Counted from the stretch's first letter, positions 35,084 through 48,832 are shown. The stretch: DNA of 64,000 nt from Dasyornis broadbenti (GCA_013397935.1 VZRN01005169.1:2395658-2459657), one strand, 5' to 3'. The notes: generated by a model not told the origin, from the letters alone. Translations and numbers: made by a program.

Positions 35084-37291
35084 GTGGTGGATTGGTAAAT
35101 CCTCACCCTTAAAAGGAAGTTTTTCAGAATACAAGACTGCTTTAGTGCTTTGTTTTCCTTGGAGCTCCCTGGTAGTAAACCTTTTATGTTCACATGTTCA
35201 AAGGTCTGTTTAAAATCTGCTCCCATCGAAGCAGTTGGAGGTCTGTCAGGTAATTTCACTTGTAAGCAGGTGGCATCACAGATAGCGTCACTGGCATTTT
35301 AGAGAGCTATTTGAGAATCCGGCTATTAAAATGAAGAGTTAACTCTGAAGAGCGAGCCAAAAGAAATTGCTATAGCACTTCTTCTTTCTCTGGTAAAGAG
35401 CCCATGGTAGTGTCCAGAGGTCTGTTAGAACAATCATTGCATTTTCTCTCTCTTTTTCTGAAATGCAGGTTTGCTTCCAGTGAGAGCTTAAGAATCTGAC
35501 AACCTAACGAATTTGCTGGTTTGGACAATTTTCAGCCCCAGCTCCATCTCCCATCCTTCCCCAGAGGCAAACATAACATCTCTTTTCCTTAAAAAATCCT
35601 TTTTGTCCTTAATTCTAAATGCCAGGTCTTAGCACTAAGCCAGATATTGAAGGGGTGTGAACTGGAGTCAATTGATCTGTGTGGATTTATCTCCGCTAAA
35701 GATTTTTTACCATTATTTGTCAAACAGTCTCAGTACTTTGTGGGACAGAGGAGAAGCACAAACAATCTACAGTGGAGGTGAAGAAGGTATTACTACTTCA
35801 ACCATCTCATTTTTGACACTGGACTATGCTATTGCTTGGTCAGAAAGTTGTACTTTACATCCACCTTTGCAAAGATATATATAACTAGGCAAACTAATGG
35901 TTATAGGGAGTTATACATTTATTTCTGCAACCTTTTTATTTACCTCTTTTACCTCTGCAAAATGTTGTAGGCTCCTATCACTCCAAATTATTACAAATTC
36001 ACATCTCATGTTTTTAAGGCTTTGGCTCCCCAGATAAAATTCTGTTGCAAATATAAAGAGCAGCAGAATTAGATATGAAAGGAAAGGGAGAACCAGGAAC
36101 TCAGTAACGCGTGGAGATATTTCAGAGTGTTCTGAACTAACTTGTTCCATCAAGGTCAATCAGTTTAAATTTCCAGAGAATGTGGATTTCCAAAGAAAAT
36201 CAACAATTGCTTTCAATCCATTTTGAAACACTTTCTTCCCAGGTTTTAAAATCCACAGAGAAATGATTCTTGTTAACTTTGTCTTTTGAAAGACATTAAA
36301 CAAAGCTTGAACTAAGATAAACAATTGTCTGTTTTCTAAAGTAAACAATAAATTGTTGCATGAGGAACATTATTCTTGCGTTTGTAGGGTTTTTTAAAAT
36401 GGAAGTAATATTGCTTGTGAGTATATAAATATAAAAATGGTTACACAAACACTAAGAAAATGCCAAAATATTGAATATTATATGTTGGCTACAACTATCA
36501 TTCTAGAGGTAGTGAAAAACAACAATAAAAAGACACTAGGTTTAACTTAAAATCATTTTCCCTGACCTTCTTGGAGTTTGAGAGAGTGGCAGTGGATGAG
36601 TCAAAGCTTAATATCTGGTAATAAATGTGCAGTTTTGCAGGGAGTGATTCTCAACTGGCTGAAGTCTCTGAAAGTCCTATTGTCTCACTGAGAACAGTTT
36701 AATTCAGAACAACAAGAAGCTTTATGTGCACCATTACTGGCTCCTCCACAATTGTTGCCATCTCTAGAGTAGAGTTTGCAGGAAATAGTGGAAAGAAAAC
36801 ATACACGGTGGCTCAGAACAGAAACTATTAGGTGAATTTTTTTGGCATGAATTGAGCAGAAGAGAAAACACAATCAAAATGATCCATCCTAAAATCTCAT
36901 GTCTGAATCAAGGTTTTATTACAGCTCCTTTATGTTCCTGCATTAACTGTTTTCAATCTTATACTTTCCCCCCTTTTATAATGCAATTTTAAGAAGCACA
37001 ATAGAAGTTATTCCTAATAGAGGTCAACTGTTTTTTTCCCTCACTAGTAGAAGACAGAATATTCTGATGTATGGTACAATAAACTTAGTCCCTCTTTTCC
37101 CCAGTATCTCCTGTCATCTCTCAGATTAACCAGTTATTTGGGAAACCTGAATAAAGGATGTAGTCAGAGAATAATTCTACACTTAGACATTTAGAAACTG
37201 AAAATTAAGAAGAAGAATGTTCCAAATTAAAATTATGTGAGTCCTTTTATTGCTAAAATTTACATACCACTGAAGACAGTAAAGACACATA
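35084..37291. other. Unique non-coding DNA
   Basis: No gene or repeat recognised; A/T-rich with open frames below 85 codons. Confidence 0.5.
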
Positions 37292-37653
37292 TTGGAGAAG
37301 AAAAAGCTTCAGAAAGACTTTATAGAAGATTTCCAGTACCTAGACGGGCTACAAGAGAATTAGAGAGGGACTTCTGATAAGAGCACATAATGATAGGACA
37401 AGAGGGAATGGTTTTAAGCTGAAGAAGGGTAGATTTAGGGTGGATATTGGGAAGAAATTCATTGCTGTGAGGGTGGAGAGGCCCTGGCAGAGGTTGCCTG
37501 GAGAAGCTGTGGCTGCCACATCCCTGGAAGTGTTCAAGGCCACGTTGGATGGGGCTTGGAGCAACCTGGTCTCATAGAAGGTGTCCCTGTCCATGGCAGG
37601 GGTCAGAACTAAGGCCATTTTCCACCCAAAGTAGTCTAGGATTCTACAATTCT
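37292..37653 (+). mobile_element. CR1 LINE, about 0.36 kb 3' part (sense)
   Basis: Sense CR1: TTGGAGAAGAAAAAGCTTC, TTCCAGTACCTAGACGGGC, TACAAGAGAATTAGAGAGGG, 'ATGATAGGACAAGAGGGAATGG', GGTGGAGAGGCCCTGGCAG, GAAGCTGTGGCTGCC, CATCCCTGGAAGTGTTCAAGG, CTTGGAGCAACCTGGTCTC, 'CCATGGCAGGGG'. It ends GGATTCTACAATTCT at 37653. Only the GGTCCCTTCCAACCC block is blurred (GGCCATTTTCCACCC). The minus frame at 37349-37720 is repeat translation. Confidence 0.94.
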
Positions 37654-37681
37654 TTATAAACAGGCAAGTCTGTGCATACAA

Positions 37682-37697
37682 ACACACACACACACAC
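37682..37697 (+). repeat. (CA)8 microsatellite
   Basis: Uninterrupted alternating A/C run close to the 3' end of a CR1 copy. Simple sequence. Confidence 0.92.
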
Positions 37698-39942
37698 GAG
37701 GGCAATGGAACTCCATCCATTTATGCCACTTGTGGATCTCTCCATTACACAAGAATGGAATAATGTTGTCTTACAGCACCCTCATTAATTCTGTCAGCAG
37801 CATAGAACATGATTTTAACTTGAGAAACAACTCCCATTGATATTCAAAAAATACTGAAAAAGCCACTGTGGATTGATTGGATGGTTTTTTTATTCTAATC
37901 CTGTCAAATGAAAGGCTGAAGTAAAAGAAACAGCTTGTTGCTCAAGAAATTTGGGCAGCACTTTGGCCAAGCATGAATTATATTGAAAAAAACTGCCGTG
38001 GTTAACAGCAGAAAGACCTAACGCAAACAATATTGGGAAAGGAGTAGGAGGTGCTCAGAAGTAGAAACATTGTGAGGGGACTCCAAGGACATGAAAGAAC
38101 TGGTTTGACTTTCTGCCCTCCATCTGCCAGGATGAGCTCCTATGTACAATATAGGTTGCCATTTCCAGCACAGGTTTTGTGGTTCTAACCTTCTGGCAAA
38201 CATAAAAAATCCATTAAAGTGTGAGCCAAATTCCTGTCAACAGCCCAAGGAGAAGGATATAGCTCTGGCTTCTCTAATTTTGCATACAACCCAGATGGAA
38301 GTACAAGCACTTCTATGTTGAAGTGCCAAATAACTCTCACAAGGCTTATATTATCTTTTCTTCATCTTGCCTCAGACAAACTTCCCTGCTTCTGGGGACT
38401 CCGCAGCTGTGTGAACTCCAGTGAAAGACTGTGCATGGAAAGCCAAGTCCTGGGTATATTTCCAGCTTCTGTAATGAGGCTTCCCTTCCCTCCCAGTCCC
38501 ATCAAGGACTGTTCAACCAGGAAAAGCAGCTGCAGAATCTTCCCAGATTCTTTAAAGCAATATTTAAAGGCGAGGTCTCTCGTTTTCTTGAACCGAGATG
38601 CATTGCAAACAAGAGTACACCAAAGCAATAATGCAATAACTGCCTAGGAGAAAAGTGAGGAAGACAATATGGGGAGGTTGTAAGAGGGGAATTGGAATTT
38701 AGCAGAGCTGATAGCTTTTAAACATGAACCTGTGCTCTAATTCCATTGCTTTAACCTTGCCTTTGGCATCCTTTGCTCTGAAGAACATACAGCTTGAGCT
38801 GCAAGTTCCTGTAAATCACAGGATTAAGACACAAAAGTGGAGTATAGAATGATTGCTACACCAAAATCATTAACATCAAATACAGTCATGCCTATAAAAA
38901 GTGTTTCATTAAATATACTTAGAGTAATATTGGCTAATATTATCCCTTACTTCCTCATAAAGCCAAAAGTTGAATTGAGAAAAGAAATGGCCTCCAAGTA
39001 AGGGCTATATCAACTAAATCCATCTTACTTTAGTGCCAGGATATGCCTTTTCCTCCTTCTGAATAAGAATAAATGTATTCTTTTTAATTTGACAGCACAA
39101 TGACTGAGCTAGTATTACTCAAGAGGTAGAGAAAAAATAAGGAGGTAATATAGATGTGTATTTTGACCAGGCAGATGTAAGAAGAAGAATTTTGTTTGTA
39201 GTTCAGTCAATAGTAGGAAGGCATTTTTGATATATCAATCAATTCTATGTATTAGGTTGGATGGGCATTTTGTTTCCTGCATTCAAAATCAAATTCTGGA
39301 AATCTTGGTCTCCTTTGAATAAATAACTTCTGGGTAAAAATTCCTTTGGCCTCAAATATCATGGATTTGGATGTGGGAGAGAATAGGGCAATCAAGAATC
39401 TTTGTGAACTCTGTGTTTTTGTACAGAATGCACCTTTTCCTCCTGGTGACTTCAAGACTAAAAGAGCCACCTTTCTCTTCTGGGGTACCTCTACAGCTTT
39501 TCCTAGGAAAAGAAGACTTAGCTACAGGGAACTCTTCACACCACAGCCTAAATGGGCCTGGGATCTCCAGATATCTCTCCTTGCCCTCATGTCAGAGAGA
39601 AAATAACTTGGGTTCTTCCTTGCAGAGAGGACTGTAGTTCTTCCTAAAAGAACATTTATATAATTTGTTGCATTGGAATTCACATTCAGCGCTCAGCTCA
39701 GTCTGCACATAAGGGTTTGAAAAAAAAAGATGCCCAGGATTACAGCTCAGGCCATGGAGACGCTTGGAATTCAAAGAACAGCTAAGATCATTTTTCAGTG
39801 TTACACTGTAGTTCCAACAGTAGCAACCTTAAACAGAAAATCAATAGCCTGTCCTACCATAAATTTCCTCCATTCTCCTAAACAAGTTGCATAGAGTGTC
39901 TGTATCTAGTGGTACATCTTAAACCAGGAATAAAAGAACACA

Positions 39943-39980
39943 TTCCTTTTTTTTCTTTTTCTTTTTTTTTTCCCCCCCTC
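39943..39980 (+). repeat. Polypyrimidine tract
   Basis: Thirty-eight consecutive pyrimidines, mostly T with a final C7 run, followed by ATAG. It resembles a splice acceptor tract, but no donor-bounded exon is apparent after it. Confidence 0.85.
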
Positions 39981-42602
39981 ATAGAGGTAATAACAATGAA
40001 TTCATAAAAACTGTAAAGATATCAAAACAGGCAACCATATGGAAGATATCTGTGCCTGTGTGGGTAAAAGGCCAGCTTGTTTTGATAATTTTTGTTTGCA
40101 CTGGGTTGCATTGATGCCCTCTTAAGCATATGAGGGATATAATTTTATATCATTCAAGTTAGGTGGAGATACCTCGGAGTGGTAGATTTGAAATTTGGTA
40201 CATAAATCTAAATAGCGCTTCCTTAATGACACATGTACTTTTTACAGTTAAATTGTTTAGTTAACAGAAGAAAAAAAAAAAATCAAAGAATGGCAGGGAA
40301 TTTTCTGCTTCATTCCACCCTGGCTGCAATAATTAAGACTCTGCTATTATTACTTATCTCTAGCAGCTGTAGCATCGTTTTCAAACTCACTAGATGTGCA
40401 TAGTGGGGATGTTATAATAGAATCAATGGCCCTGGGAAATTCTTTCCCATTCTTATGCATCCTTTTGCCAAAAGTAAACATTTTCTAAAGAATTTAGTGT
40501 TAATTTGTTAATTTAGAATTGAGAGTGGCAACTATTTCTATATGCAGCTATTTTTTCTTACAACTAGATTTTAATATTGCAGTCTTCGTTTATATTTGGA
40601 AGTTTCCTATCTGATTCCTGCATTTGGTGATTACTCTGAGAAGGGTCACTTCAGCACAACCCATCATTTATGAAGAGCCATCCCGAGAAACCTCATTTTT
40701 TCCATTCTGTGCAAGCTGGCTGGCCACTGTGACTTATTGCTAACTGAGGACAGGGTTCATGAGTAGCTGCTGGGGTGACCTGAAGGAATAAACCTCAAAC
40801 CTCCAAATGAAATAAAGTCTTTTACTCCCTGACTGATGGATGATAATAATCACACACACTCATGCAGCCCTATTATTTCAACTGTTACTGTTTCAGCTTG
40901 TAAGATAGGACTGAAATTTCATGCAGGAATTAAAAAAAAAAAAAATGGTTTTTTATAAATAACATCTATGAACAAGTACCACCCAAAAGATAAAAAACAT
41001 CATAGAATAGGAATAACCAACCTGTGCCATGTTCCAGGTCCCAGCAACCACGAAATCATTAGATTCAATTAGGTAAATTTGAAAGAAAAACTATGGCAAT
41101 GAACAGAAGGGTAAAGTCCCACAGAAAAGAAGCAAAGACTGTTTTAAAGGGGTTTAGAGAAGTGCAGGAGCTGGGTACTTGACTAAAGTAAAAAGATGGG
41201 AAAATGCTACAAAGTAAAAGTGAAAAGCGTGTTCTTCTTGGCCATGGCAGTCAGGATATGTGCAATGGATGTTTAATTGCTACAACAAAGACTAAAATGA
41301 AGAAAATTTAATGTTAAGAAAAGGTTTTTGTAATAAGGTAAGTGAGGCACAAATAATGTTTTCTCAGTTCCTTACAGAGTCTCCACCTCCCTCTGCAAGC
41401 AGTTTTTAAAACAGCCCTGAAAAGGAACTGTGAGACATAATGTAAATATGGTTCATTTCATCTCAAGAAAAAGAATTTTCTAGAAAGCCTTTTGAGAACC
41501 TTTGGATACTGAAGAATCTATAGCTGAGTAAGAAAAATGAAATTAAGAAAACTGGATTTCTTTCAGCTTTTAGTGCCGTTTCCGGTAGCTGACATTTGCT
41601 ACCCTCAGCATAGCCTCTGTCAAAAAACAAGTAAAATTTCAAAGAACATGTTCAGTCTTTCACCTACTGTGCTTTCTATGAGATGGTACCAAGGTACCTC
41701 AGCAGCCAAAAAATGATGAGCTCTTTGAGGGGAAAACAGTCCTTGCATGAGAGGAAGAGGGAACTCACGGAGAATACAGTTCACTGAGCTGTTAGACACA
41801 TTATCTGTGACTGAAGGTTCACAGAGCAGATAAACAGGCAGCACAGACTCTAATCTGGAACAAACCCTTTGTTTCACATTAGTCCTAATACAAACTCATA
41901 TTGCAGATGAGTGCTGTCTTCTCAAAGACCATACATAATCACAATTTTCCCAGTTTCTACCACGGCTTGTTTTGTGCATCAAAGTCATCTTTGTTTCACT
42001 TTCTATTCACCAAGCCTCCGTGCTAGAAATGTCACAGGCTATCTTGCAGCATGCAAATGACAAACTAAGGCATGCCCCAGATACTTGACTCTGTGTGCAG
42101 GGATCTGTCACTTGCTTTTCTTCAGGATAACCAAGCAGTGAGTTCACTGGAATCTGATTTCTGAGCGATAACGACTCAATGTTCCTATCTCCTGGTTCTC
42201 TCTCCCATGTTGGTCACAAACTGCCAGTGTCGTTTTCCATTTCTTGTCTTTACAGTGCCTTCATATTTACCACGATCTCTGCTGGAAGCTTTGAATCACT
42301 CCCAGCTGCTGTTCAGTGTTTGAAAGAGTAGACAAGTGCTTTTTGTAAAGCACCGCAAGAGACTTGGGGATAGTTTGTGGCAATACTCTGTGCTCTCAGA
42401 GGTGACAACTTCTTAAATACAAACTTATAGCTAAATTTACAGCATTGCTACAGATGGCCAGCATAACCTTTTTGTTTTTCAAATTACTTTAAAATTTTTT
42501 TAAAAGTCAAGCAAAATTTCTAAGTTAGAAATATTATGAGTTGTTGGAAATGTCCAAAAGTCTTACCTAAATTTATATGTGTGGACATGAGAGAGGGAGA
42601 TG

Positions 42603-42773
42603 AGCAAAGGCTCACCAGGGAAGTGGTGGAGTCCACCATCGCTGGAAGTGTTAAAAAAAGGGTAAACATGGCACTTCATTATATGGCTTAGTGGACATGG
42701 TAGTGTTTGGTGAAAGACTGGACTTGATAGTCTTGGAGGTCTTTTCCGAGCTTAATAATTCTCTGATCTTTTA
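42603..42773 (+). mobile_element. CR1 LINE of a different subfamily, 3' end (sense)
   Basis: This copy belongs to the CR1 group with GGCTCACCAGGGAAGTGGTGG, GAGTCCACCATC, GCTGGAAGTGTT, ACATGGCACTTC, 'ATGGCTTAGTGGACATGG', GTGTTTGGTGAAAGACTGG, ACTTGATAGTCTTGGAGG and TCTTTTCC, then AATAATTCTCTGATC. The other copies carry CCATCCCTGGAAGTGTTCAAGG and GGTCCCTTCCAACC instead. Substitutions and a short A-run mark it as old. Confidence 0.88.
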
Positions 42774-42847
42774 CTCTATAAAGTGACCATTGGCCATGCC
42801 TGCATGGAACCCACTTCAGTGAAAGAAATCTTGATTTAGGCTTTCAT
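42774..42847. other. Short spacer between CR1 and LTR fragment
   Basis: Unassigned 74 bp between two insertions of different type. Nothing recognisable. Confidence 0.4.
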
Positions 42848-43031
42848 TCAGCAGCTCCGTGTCTGACTCATTCAGGAGGAGGAGTCCTCCCACCAAGGAG
42901 GAAGCAGCGGAAGGGACAACGTGTGATGAACAGACCCCAGTCCTCAACCCCTGTCCTCCTTTGCTGCTGGGGGATAATGACAGAGAGGCTTTGGTGGGCA
43001 CCTGGTGCCCAAACAGGGTCAACCCACCACA
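42848..43031 (-). mobile_element. 5' fragment of a bird ERV LTR (antisense)
   Basis: The right edge, read on the minus strand, is TGTGGTGGGTTGACCCTG, the start of a common bird ERV LTR. GCACCAGGTGCCCACCAAAG follows, then CTCTGTCATTATCCCCC and an AGGAGGACAGGGG region. Further along is GGAGGACTCCTCCTCC, in line with the purine-rich middle of that LTR. It is much shorter than a full LTR of this type and has no recognised 3' end; the left boundary is approximate. Frames of 92 and 105 codons across it are LTR read-outs. Confidence 0.65.
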
Positions 43032-43150
43032 GTTACAAGACTTTTGTCTTCTCTGGAAAAGCAGCCTGAAAAAATACTCAGTATCATGTCCCATAGGGCA
43101 AGAAGAGATCAGTTCTCAAATCAAGATGGTGCTCTGTTTATGTTTTAAAG

Positions 43151-43166
43151 AAAAAAAAAAAAAAAA
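43151..43166 (+). repeat. A16 homopolymer
   Basis: Sixteen A residues after TTTTAAAG. No attached retroposon body is recognised. Confidence 0.9.
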
Positions 43167-43454
43167 TCAGCTTTAGTAATCTCTGCCTACCTGAGAGAAC
43201 AAAACTGCAAAACTGCTGTTCTTGTTGGTACTTATCTAACTTTTTTTCAGATCTTTCTAAATGGCTCCTCAATCACTTCCTGCAGCACCAGGCTCCTTCC
43301 TGGAGAGTTAATCATGCACAGTGTAAGTACACGCACCTATTTAAAGTTTGTTACTTTTAATTTCATCTGTGGTGGAGGTGGAGAGAGCTGTGTCTCCCAA
43401 AACAGCTCATAAGTTATGAAGGTTTATTTTGAAAAAAAAGAACTGAAACTTTAC

Positions 43455-43469
43455 TTTTTTTTTTTTTTT
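43455..43469 (+). repeat. T15 homopolymer
   Basis: Fifteen T residues. Simple sequence only. Confidence 0.9.
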
Positions 43470-44856
43470 AAATAATTTTCACTGTCATAACTACAAAGAG
43501 AAATTGCACTTGAAGCCTGTTGATATCTCACCTTCTGAAGGCAGACTCCATTTACAGTAAGGAAAAGGTTGCATTTGACATTTTTTCTTTTCAGGGTGGC
43601 TCTGTACCAAAGCTGGTACAATTATCTGAGTTCAAAACTAATAGCAGCAAAACCTGACATAACACTACATTCATTTTTGGAGGTGGGAGCATGACTGGCA
43701 GGAAAATAGCTGATGTTGCTGACCTCTGGGTTTTCATCATTAACCTTGAGAACGTATGAGCCATTAAAAGGGAATAAAGGAGTGCTGTCACTGTTCCACA
43801 GTTTGCATGTCTATGTGCTCTAAAAAAAGTCCTGCTCTTGACACTAAAATCCACTTTCTCATCCCACACCCACACTAGATTCTCTTACTGAGATCTAACA
43901 CTAGTCCTCCACCCACTGACCAACTGACTTCCCACTTTTTTGACATTCCTGAGACCAAGTTAATTTGGCTGATGGAGCTTTTCGTACAGAGTTCGTACAA
44001 TCCAAAGTTCATGAAGTCGATGGAAGTCCTTCTATTTATTTTACTGGTTGTTGTATCAGGTTAGCAAAGAACAAATGCTCCTATTTGAAGTTCAAGTTAC
44101 TCCTCATTAAAAGGGAAAAGAACCAAGCAAAAATAAATTGGCAGTGACCTAAAAGAGAGGGCAATTTCAAAAGTGCTCACTTGATGGGATTGCATCAGCT
44201 TTCTCCTAACAAATTGACATTCACACCATGCCAGTAGCAGTCAGACACATGGAAGACACATGTGACAGCCTGGTTTGACACTTCTCAGCAGGGCGGGAAA
44301 TGCTGAATTGGACCAGTTCGAGGCTCAGGACAGAGCTAAAGCACAAGAGGAGAAACTGAAGTGGTAAAACTAAAGGAGACGTCTATGAAACGAAAAACTG
44401 GAATATAGACTTTTCTCATCCTCCTGTCACCAGAGCATGAGAAAGGTGGAAACAGCAACATTTTCTGGTACAGGTTCAGCCCACTCACAGCAAAAGCAGT
44501 TGTTATCCTGTGCTTGCTGAATGTCCTCCTCCAGTACCATCAGTCACAGCTCCTAACCTGATTTTCCCACACTCTTGCAAGGAGGGAGAAGAGTCAAAGA
44601 AGATTTGCTTCTACCTCAGCAACTCAGTTGCTTATCCCTAGAGCTGCCCAACGTACCTGCTATATAAAATTACAGCAGCTTAAGGGATGTGTGAGACCAA
44701 CTGGTTTTGATTTCTTCAAGGAAACTGTTTTCGTTCTGTCTGACACACAAAGGTCACACAGATGTCTCTAAAAATGCACATATACCTTGGGGAAAGCCAC
44801 CTGAGACAAGAGGATTTTCAATTAATTTATTGAGATCATAAAAACCACAGTTTTCT

Positions 44857-44884
44857 AAAAAAAAAAGAAAAAAAAAAAAAAAAA
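44857..44884 (+). repeat. Poly-A tract with one G
   Basis: Ten A, one G, seventeen A. I looked for a processed-pseudogene body upstream and recognised none. Confidence 0.9.
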
Positions 44885-47800
44885 GCAAAGCTCGTTTTTG
44901 TATATTAAGAACTTGTCTTAGTTTTCAAAATAGAGTAAGGGAAGGCTTATTCATTTCTTTGAATGAAATTTCTCAAGGAAAGATGTGGCTTGTATGTCAA
45001 AATGAATGACTTCTACAGATCTTCCTAATTTTTATTTTAACAGTCAAATGTGTTTGTCTCAAAAAATAGCCCAGCACAAATTTGTATGCCTAAATACAGC
45101 TCTGATCTCTCTGCCTGCAGCACCTGCCGTTTCAGATTTTTGGAACGGTGCAAGAAAGAAAACGCACAAAGAATCTTCAGGTTGATCTTCTCTCTGCTAC
45201 TATAATTTTTACATTACTGACTTCTTTCCTGTTGCCTTTCTATCCAACTTCATCAAGTGTGTTCTGTTAATTTTCTTTTACAGAAGCACTCCTCACCACC
45301 ACCTATCCTTCTTACCTTTTATGTTGCCCTTTTAGGATTTCTTTTGTTTCTTTCCCTTAGTTTTTTAGGACAAAACAATCAAACTGAAGTGCAGTAGTCA
45401 TGGTGGGTGAAGTCAAGTTATTCCTGGAATAACCTTTGATAAAGGATATTGGTAATATCCAGTACTTGGTAAGGGATTCTTCATTCAATTTTAATTTATG
45501 CTTCAGTCTCACTTTTTCAAAACCACTGCTAAACATTGAGCCTGTGTCCTTCACTAATAGTCCTTGCAGCCTTTCCTCTCTGACACTTGGTTTTGTCATG
45601 TTCCATCAACACACGTTCCTGCCAGAACCCCCTGGTTCATTTACAATAGAATATCTAGGGAAAACACGTCAGTTTTGCCAAGAAATAACCCCAAAAACAT
45701 AAAAAGAGTGCTTTCCTTCTCAGACTGAAAGGACCAAAAGTTTTACAGAGAAGTCTGCTTAGGCGATGGTAAATTGAGGTAAAATCTTGATTCTGCCTAA
45801 AATCAAATGTGAGACTTGTATCACTGACAAAAATCTGTTATTAACGCCTCACTCACCAAGCTGCAGTTTGCCTCTCTATCTGTTTTGACAAAGAAAGATT
45901 TCTAAATTGTTGATTAGGCAGTAGACTTTCAAATTTTCATGGAGCAAGGAAACAATCTTATACATAAATTTAATAAAGTTTTACCACAAGTTCTGTGGGA
46001 TGGCATCTCCATGAAATCCTTCTGAACAAATGGAAGGATAAATTATAACAAAGCTATATTACGATTTCTTTTCATTATTTTATGGGTGCAGATGCTCCCA
46101 ATCTCATCTGGTTTCATCTTAATCTCACTTCCAGTGAACTGTATTTTCACATGTGGTCACAGGTGATTAAAACATTCTCTCCCCTTACAATGAAAACAAA
46201 CAAAACAAAGGAAAAAAAAAAATTAAAAAGTACTTTTTTTATTTCTTTCAAAGCTGCTGGAACTCTCCAGAATGTTTTCTTTTTGGTATCCACATACATC
46301 TTCCCACCTTCTAAGAGCACTGTACTTGACTAACAGGGCTACTTCTTGAAACAAAACCTAAAGCGTTTGTGAATCATTTTGAGCCTGATAAGCCCATGTG
46401 AGAATATTGTACCTGGCCCACTTGATCTGCCAAGAATCACACAATTTAGTAGACAGCTTCTTCCTTTAATAGAAAAGGTGGCTCTGTTTACTGTGTGGTA
46501 ATATCTGTCAAAAATCTTCTGTTATCTTTTATTTCAGCAGTGAGATCTGTGCAGGTGATTATATGATAGGATGTCAACAGAAGTGGATAATGCTCTTCAT
46601 TTGGCTTTTGGGTTTTTTTGTTTGTTTGTTTTTCTGAACTAATTTTGGAGAGGAAAATATAGTGAAGATATTTAGACTGAAAACTCTCTCTTAAGATGTC
46701 CATATTTTATGCCTTTGGACAACACAGGTTCTTGCTTCAACCTCTCTCATGGGGCTCCCTTGGCACAGGAATAGTCTCAGTTATGCTTCCTTTGTGGTCT
46801 ACATGTGTGTTCATCTCTGCTGATGGTGGACAAGAAGTGGAAGGAGATTAAAGACTATCCCTATTTTCTGGCTTTCCATGAATTTTCCTTTGGATCACAT
46901 AAAACATTTAGTAGTGTACGGCAGTATTTCCAGCTTGTTGTTGACCATTCAGAATAGCAGTCCCCTTGAAGACACTGCTGAGCTCTCCTTCTTCCAATTC
47001 TCCAGTGGCTTTTTTAATGCCTATATTACATAACCAAATATAACTAAAATTAACAAATGAACCCATAAAAAACCAAGATGTACAAGGAGTTAGATTTTTG
47101 GTTTGCTTTATCCAATTAGTCTCTTTATTCACTGGAAGTTAAGAAGAGAAATTGTGGAACAGGTTATTTTGTGGCTGTTGTGAGTCAGTGTGGGTTCACT
47201 GACATACGTGTGTTGAGAACTGACTGCACAAACTCCCACAACGACAAACTTTGCATCACTTGCACATTCACGTAGTCCTCTCTGCATGTAGTCAGGGAAG
47301 GGAATATTGGCATGTGAAGCTCAGCACATTAGCAAACAATAATGAAATATTGTCATTCACTTGGTTAAGCACAGGGTGGAACAAAGTCAAGGGCTTTATG
47401 AAGTTTCTGATGTTCAGATGCTCAGCTGGAATAAATCAATATTGCTGTAATTAGCTCTGTTCAGTTTCATAATCTGCAAATCAGGTTCACTGCTAGGCCT
47501 TTTTTCCCCACCTACATCAAAACAAATTGCTCTTCACTCTGATTTAACCCAGACTGATTTATTGATAATTATGAAATTTTAAATCCTGATTTAAATGCTG
47601 ATAAGATAGTAATATTAAAGATGGCACCTAGGTTCTTCATATTTTTGAGAAATGAAGGGTGGTGATTGTATGGCTCCTGATTTCATCTCTGTTTCATCCT
47701 GGTTCCCCTTAGATGGCTAAGTTACTCTGCTTTATGTATTCATAAATGTCCTTTAGGGCTCTCTTTATTTCATCTTCTAACCATATAGAAAAGAATGAGG

Positions 47801-48832
47801 TCCCCAATGAAAGCCCTAAGGGTCTCCTAAACAATCAAGGAGAAAAAAACTGGCTGTCTTATGAGTCCTTGTGAAAATAGCAATTTGTTCATTATTCATG
47901 GAAGTAAAGCCTCATCACTGGAGTATTAAGTCAGCCTTACTCCATGGATAACAACAAAAACACCTTCAACATGAGTGCAACATTAATCATGCTAAGCCCG
48001 TAAATTCCATGTAATGGCATTGCTTTAGCCCTTTCACTTTCTGTTTTATGAAGAACTTTTTTTGATACAGTAATTATGACTGATCTAATGCCTTCTTTCC
48101 AGCCCATAAGAAAGAGGTGAATGAATGTAATGACCCTGGAAAGTGTTTAATCCTTTTCTACTAACTTGGGGTTTTGAGCAGCAAAGTCTCCTCTCATTAA
48201 TAACAACAGCTAAAATTACTTTACAACACTGAAATTTATGTAAAATATAATGATTTGTGAGATGGAGCCAAACACTGGTACTTATTTAAGAACATACAGG
48301 TTGTTAGAAACTCAGCCCACAGTTAGGAAAAGAGCCTTTAATGGCCTCAGTTTTCAGTTTCTTCTCACCGGTTCCCAGTTAAACATCCATCTTTTGCAGG
48401 ATATGATTGCTGCTGGGTTTGATCCTTTAACAAGCTCACCAGCTGGTTACAGGGGCCCACGTAGGAAGGAGGGTGGGCAGCTGAGATTCGGTTTACTTGG
48501 ATTTAGGCTGGTGTAGAATCATGTCCTGAAAGTAAATCATACCCGTCTGTGTAATATATAACATAGTCTTATATCACTGAGTTGAAAATTGCCATTTAGA
48601 GTTTATGCTCTTGCATTTAGATATTACCTTCACCATTATTAGATAATCACCTTGGATCTCATTATGATGGATAAATATGAAGCATGGGGCTAGACCTTGG
48701 AGTTTGCTTTAGGAGATACTGTGACAGCCTTTATTTCACAGGAGAAAATGTGGAAGTGCACATGAGAAAATTCACAATAACTTGATCCTCTCTCTTGCTC
48801 CAAATGCATACATTGTGTACAGTTTGAAATTT

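Larger units (their letters stand above)
37654..42602. other. Unique non-coding DNA
   Basis: About 5 kb without recognisable gene or transposon. It holds a (CA)8 run at 37682-37697, a 38-nt pyrimidine tract at 39943-39980, and A-runs near 40270 and 40930. A strong-looking AAG|GTAAGT donor at 41337 has no convincing acceptor upstream. Open frames do not exceed 110 codons. Confidence 0.5.

Noticed and set aside
41001..41060. CATCATAGAATAGG as another CR1 3' end
   Set aside because: Only the ATAGAAT word fits. The GGTTGGAAGGGACC block and everything after it are absent.
41250..41343. AAG|GTAAGT donor at 41337 as an exon end
   Set aside because: No pyrimidine tract with a good acceptor at an exon-like distance upstream. 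The GGCCATGGCAG candidate has a poor tract.
43003..43018. TGGTGCCCAAACAGGG, nearly a tRNA-Lys retroviral primer-binding site on the plus strand
   Set aside because: It lies inside an antisense LTR start (complement TGTGGTGGGTTGACCCTG...). No LTR ends just before it on the plus strand, so the likeness is coincidental.
42859..43176. 105-codon plus frame and the 92-codon minus frame opposite
   Set aside because: Both run through the antisense LTR fragment.
48721..48790. TTTATTTCACAGGAGAAAATG as a second MIR
   Set aside because: The likeness to MIR 'TTTTACAGATGAGGAAACTG' is short and the remaining MIR blocks are not found.
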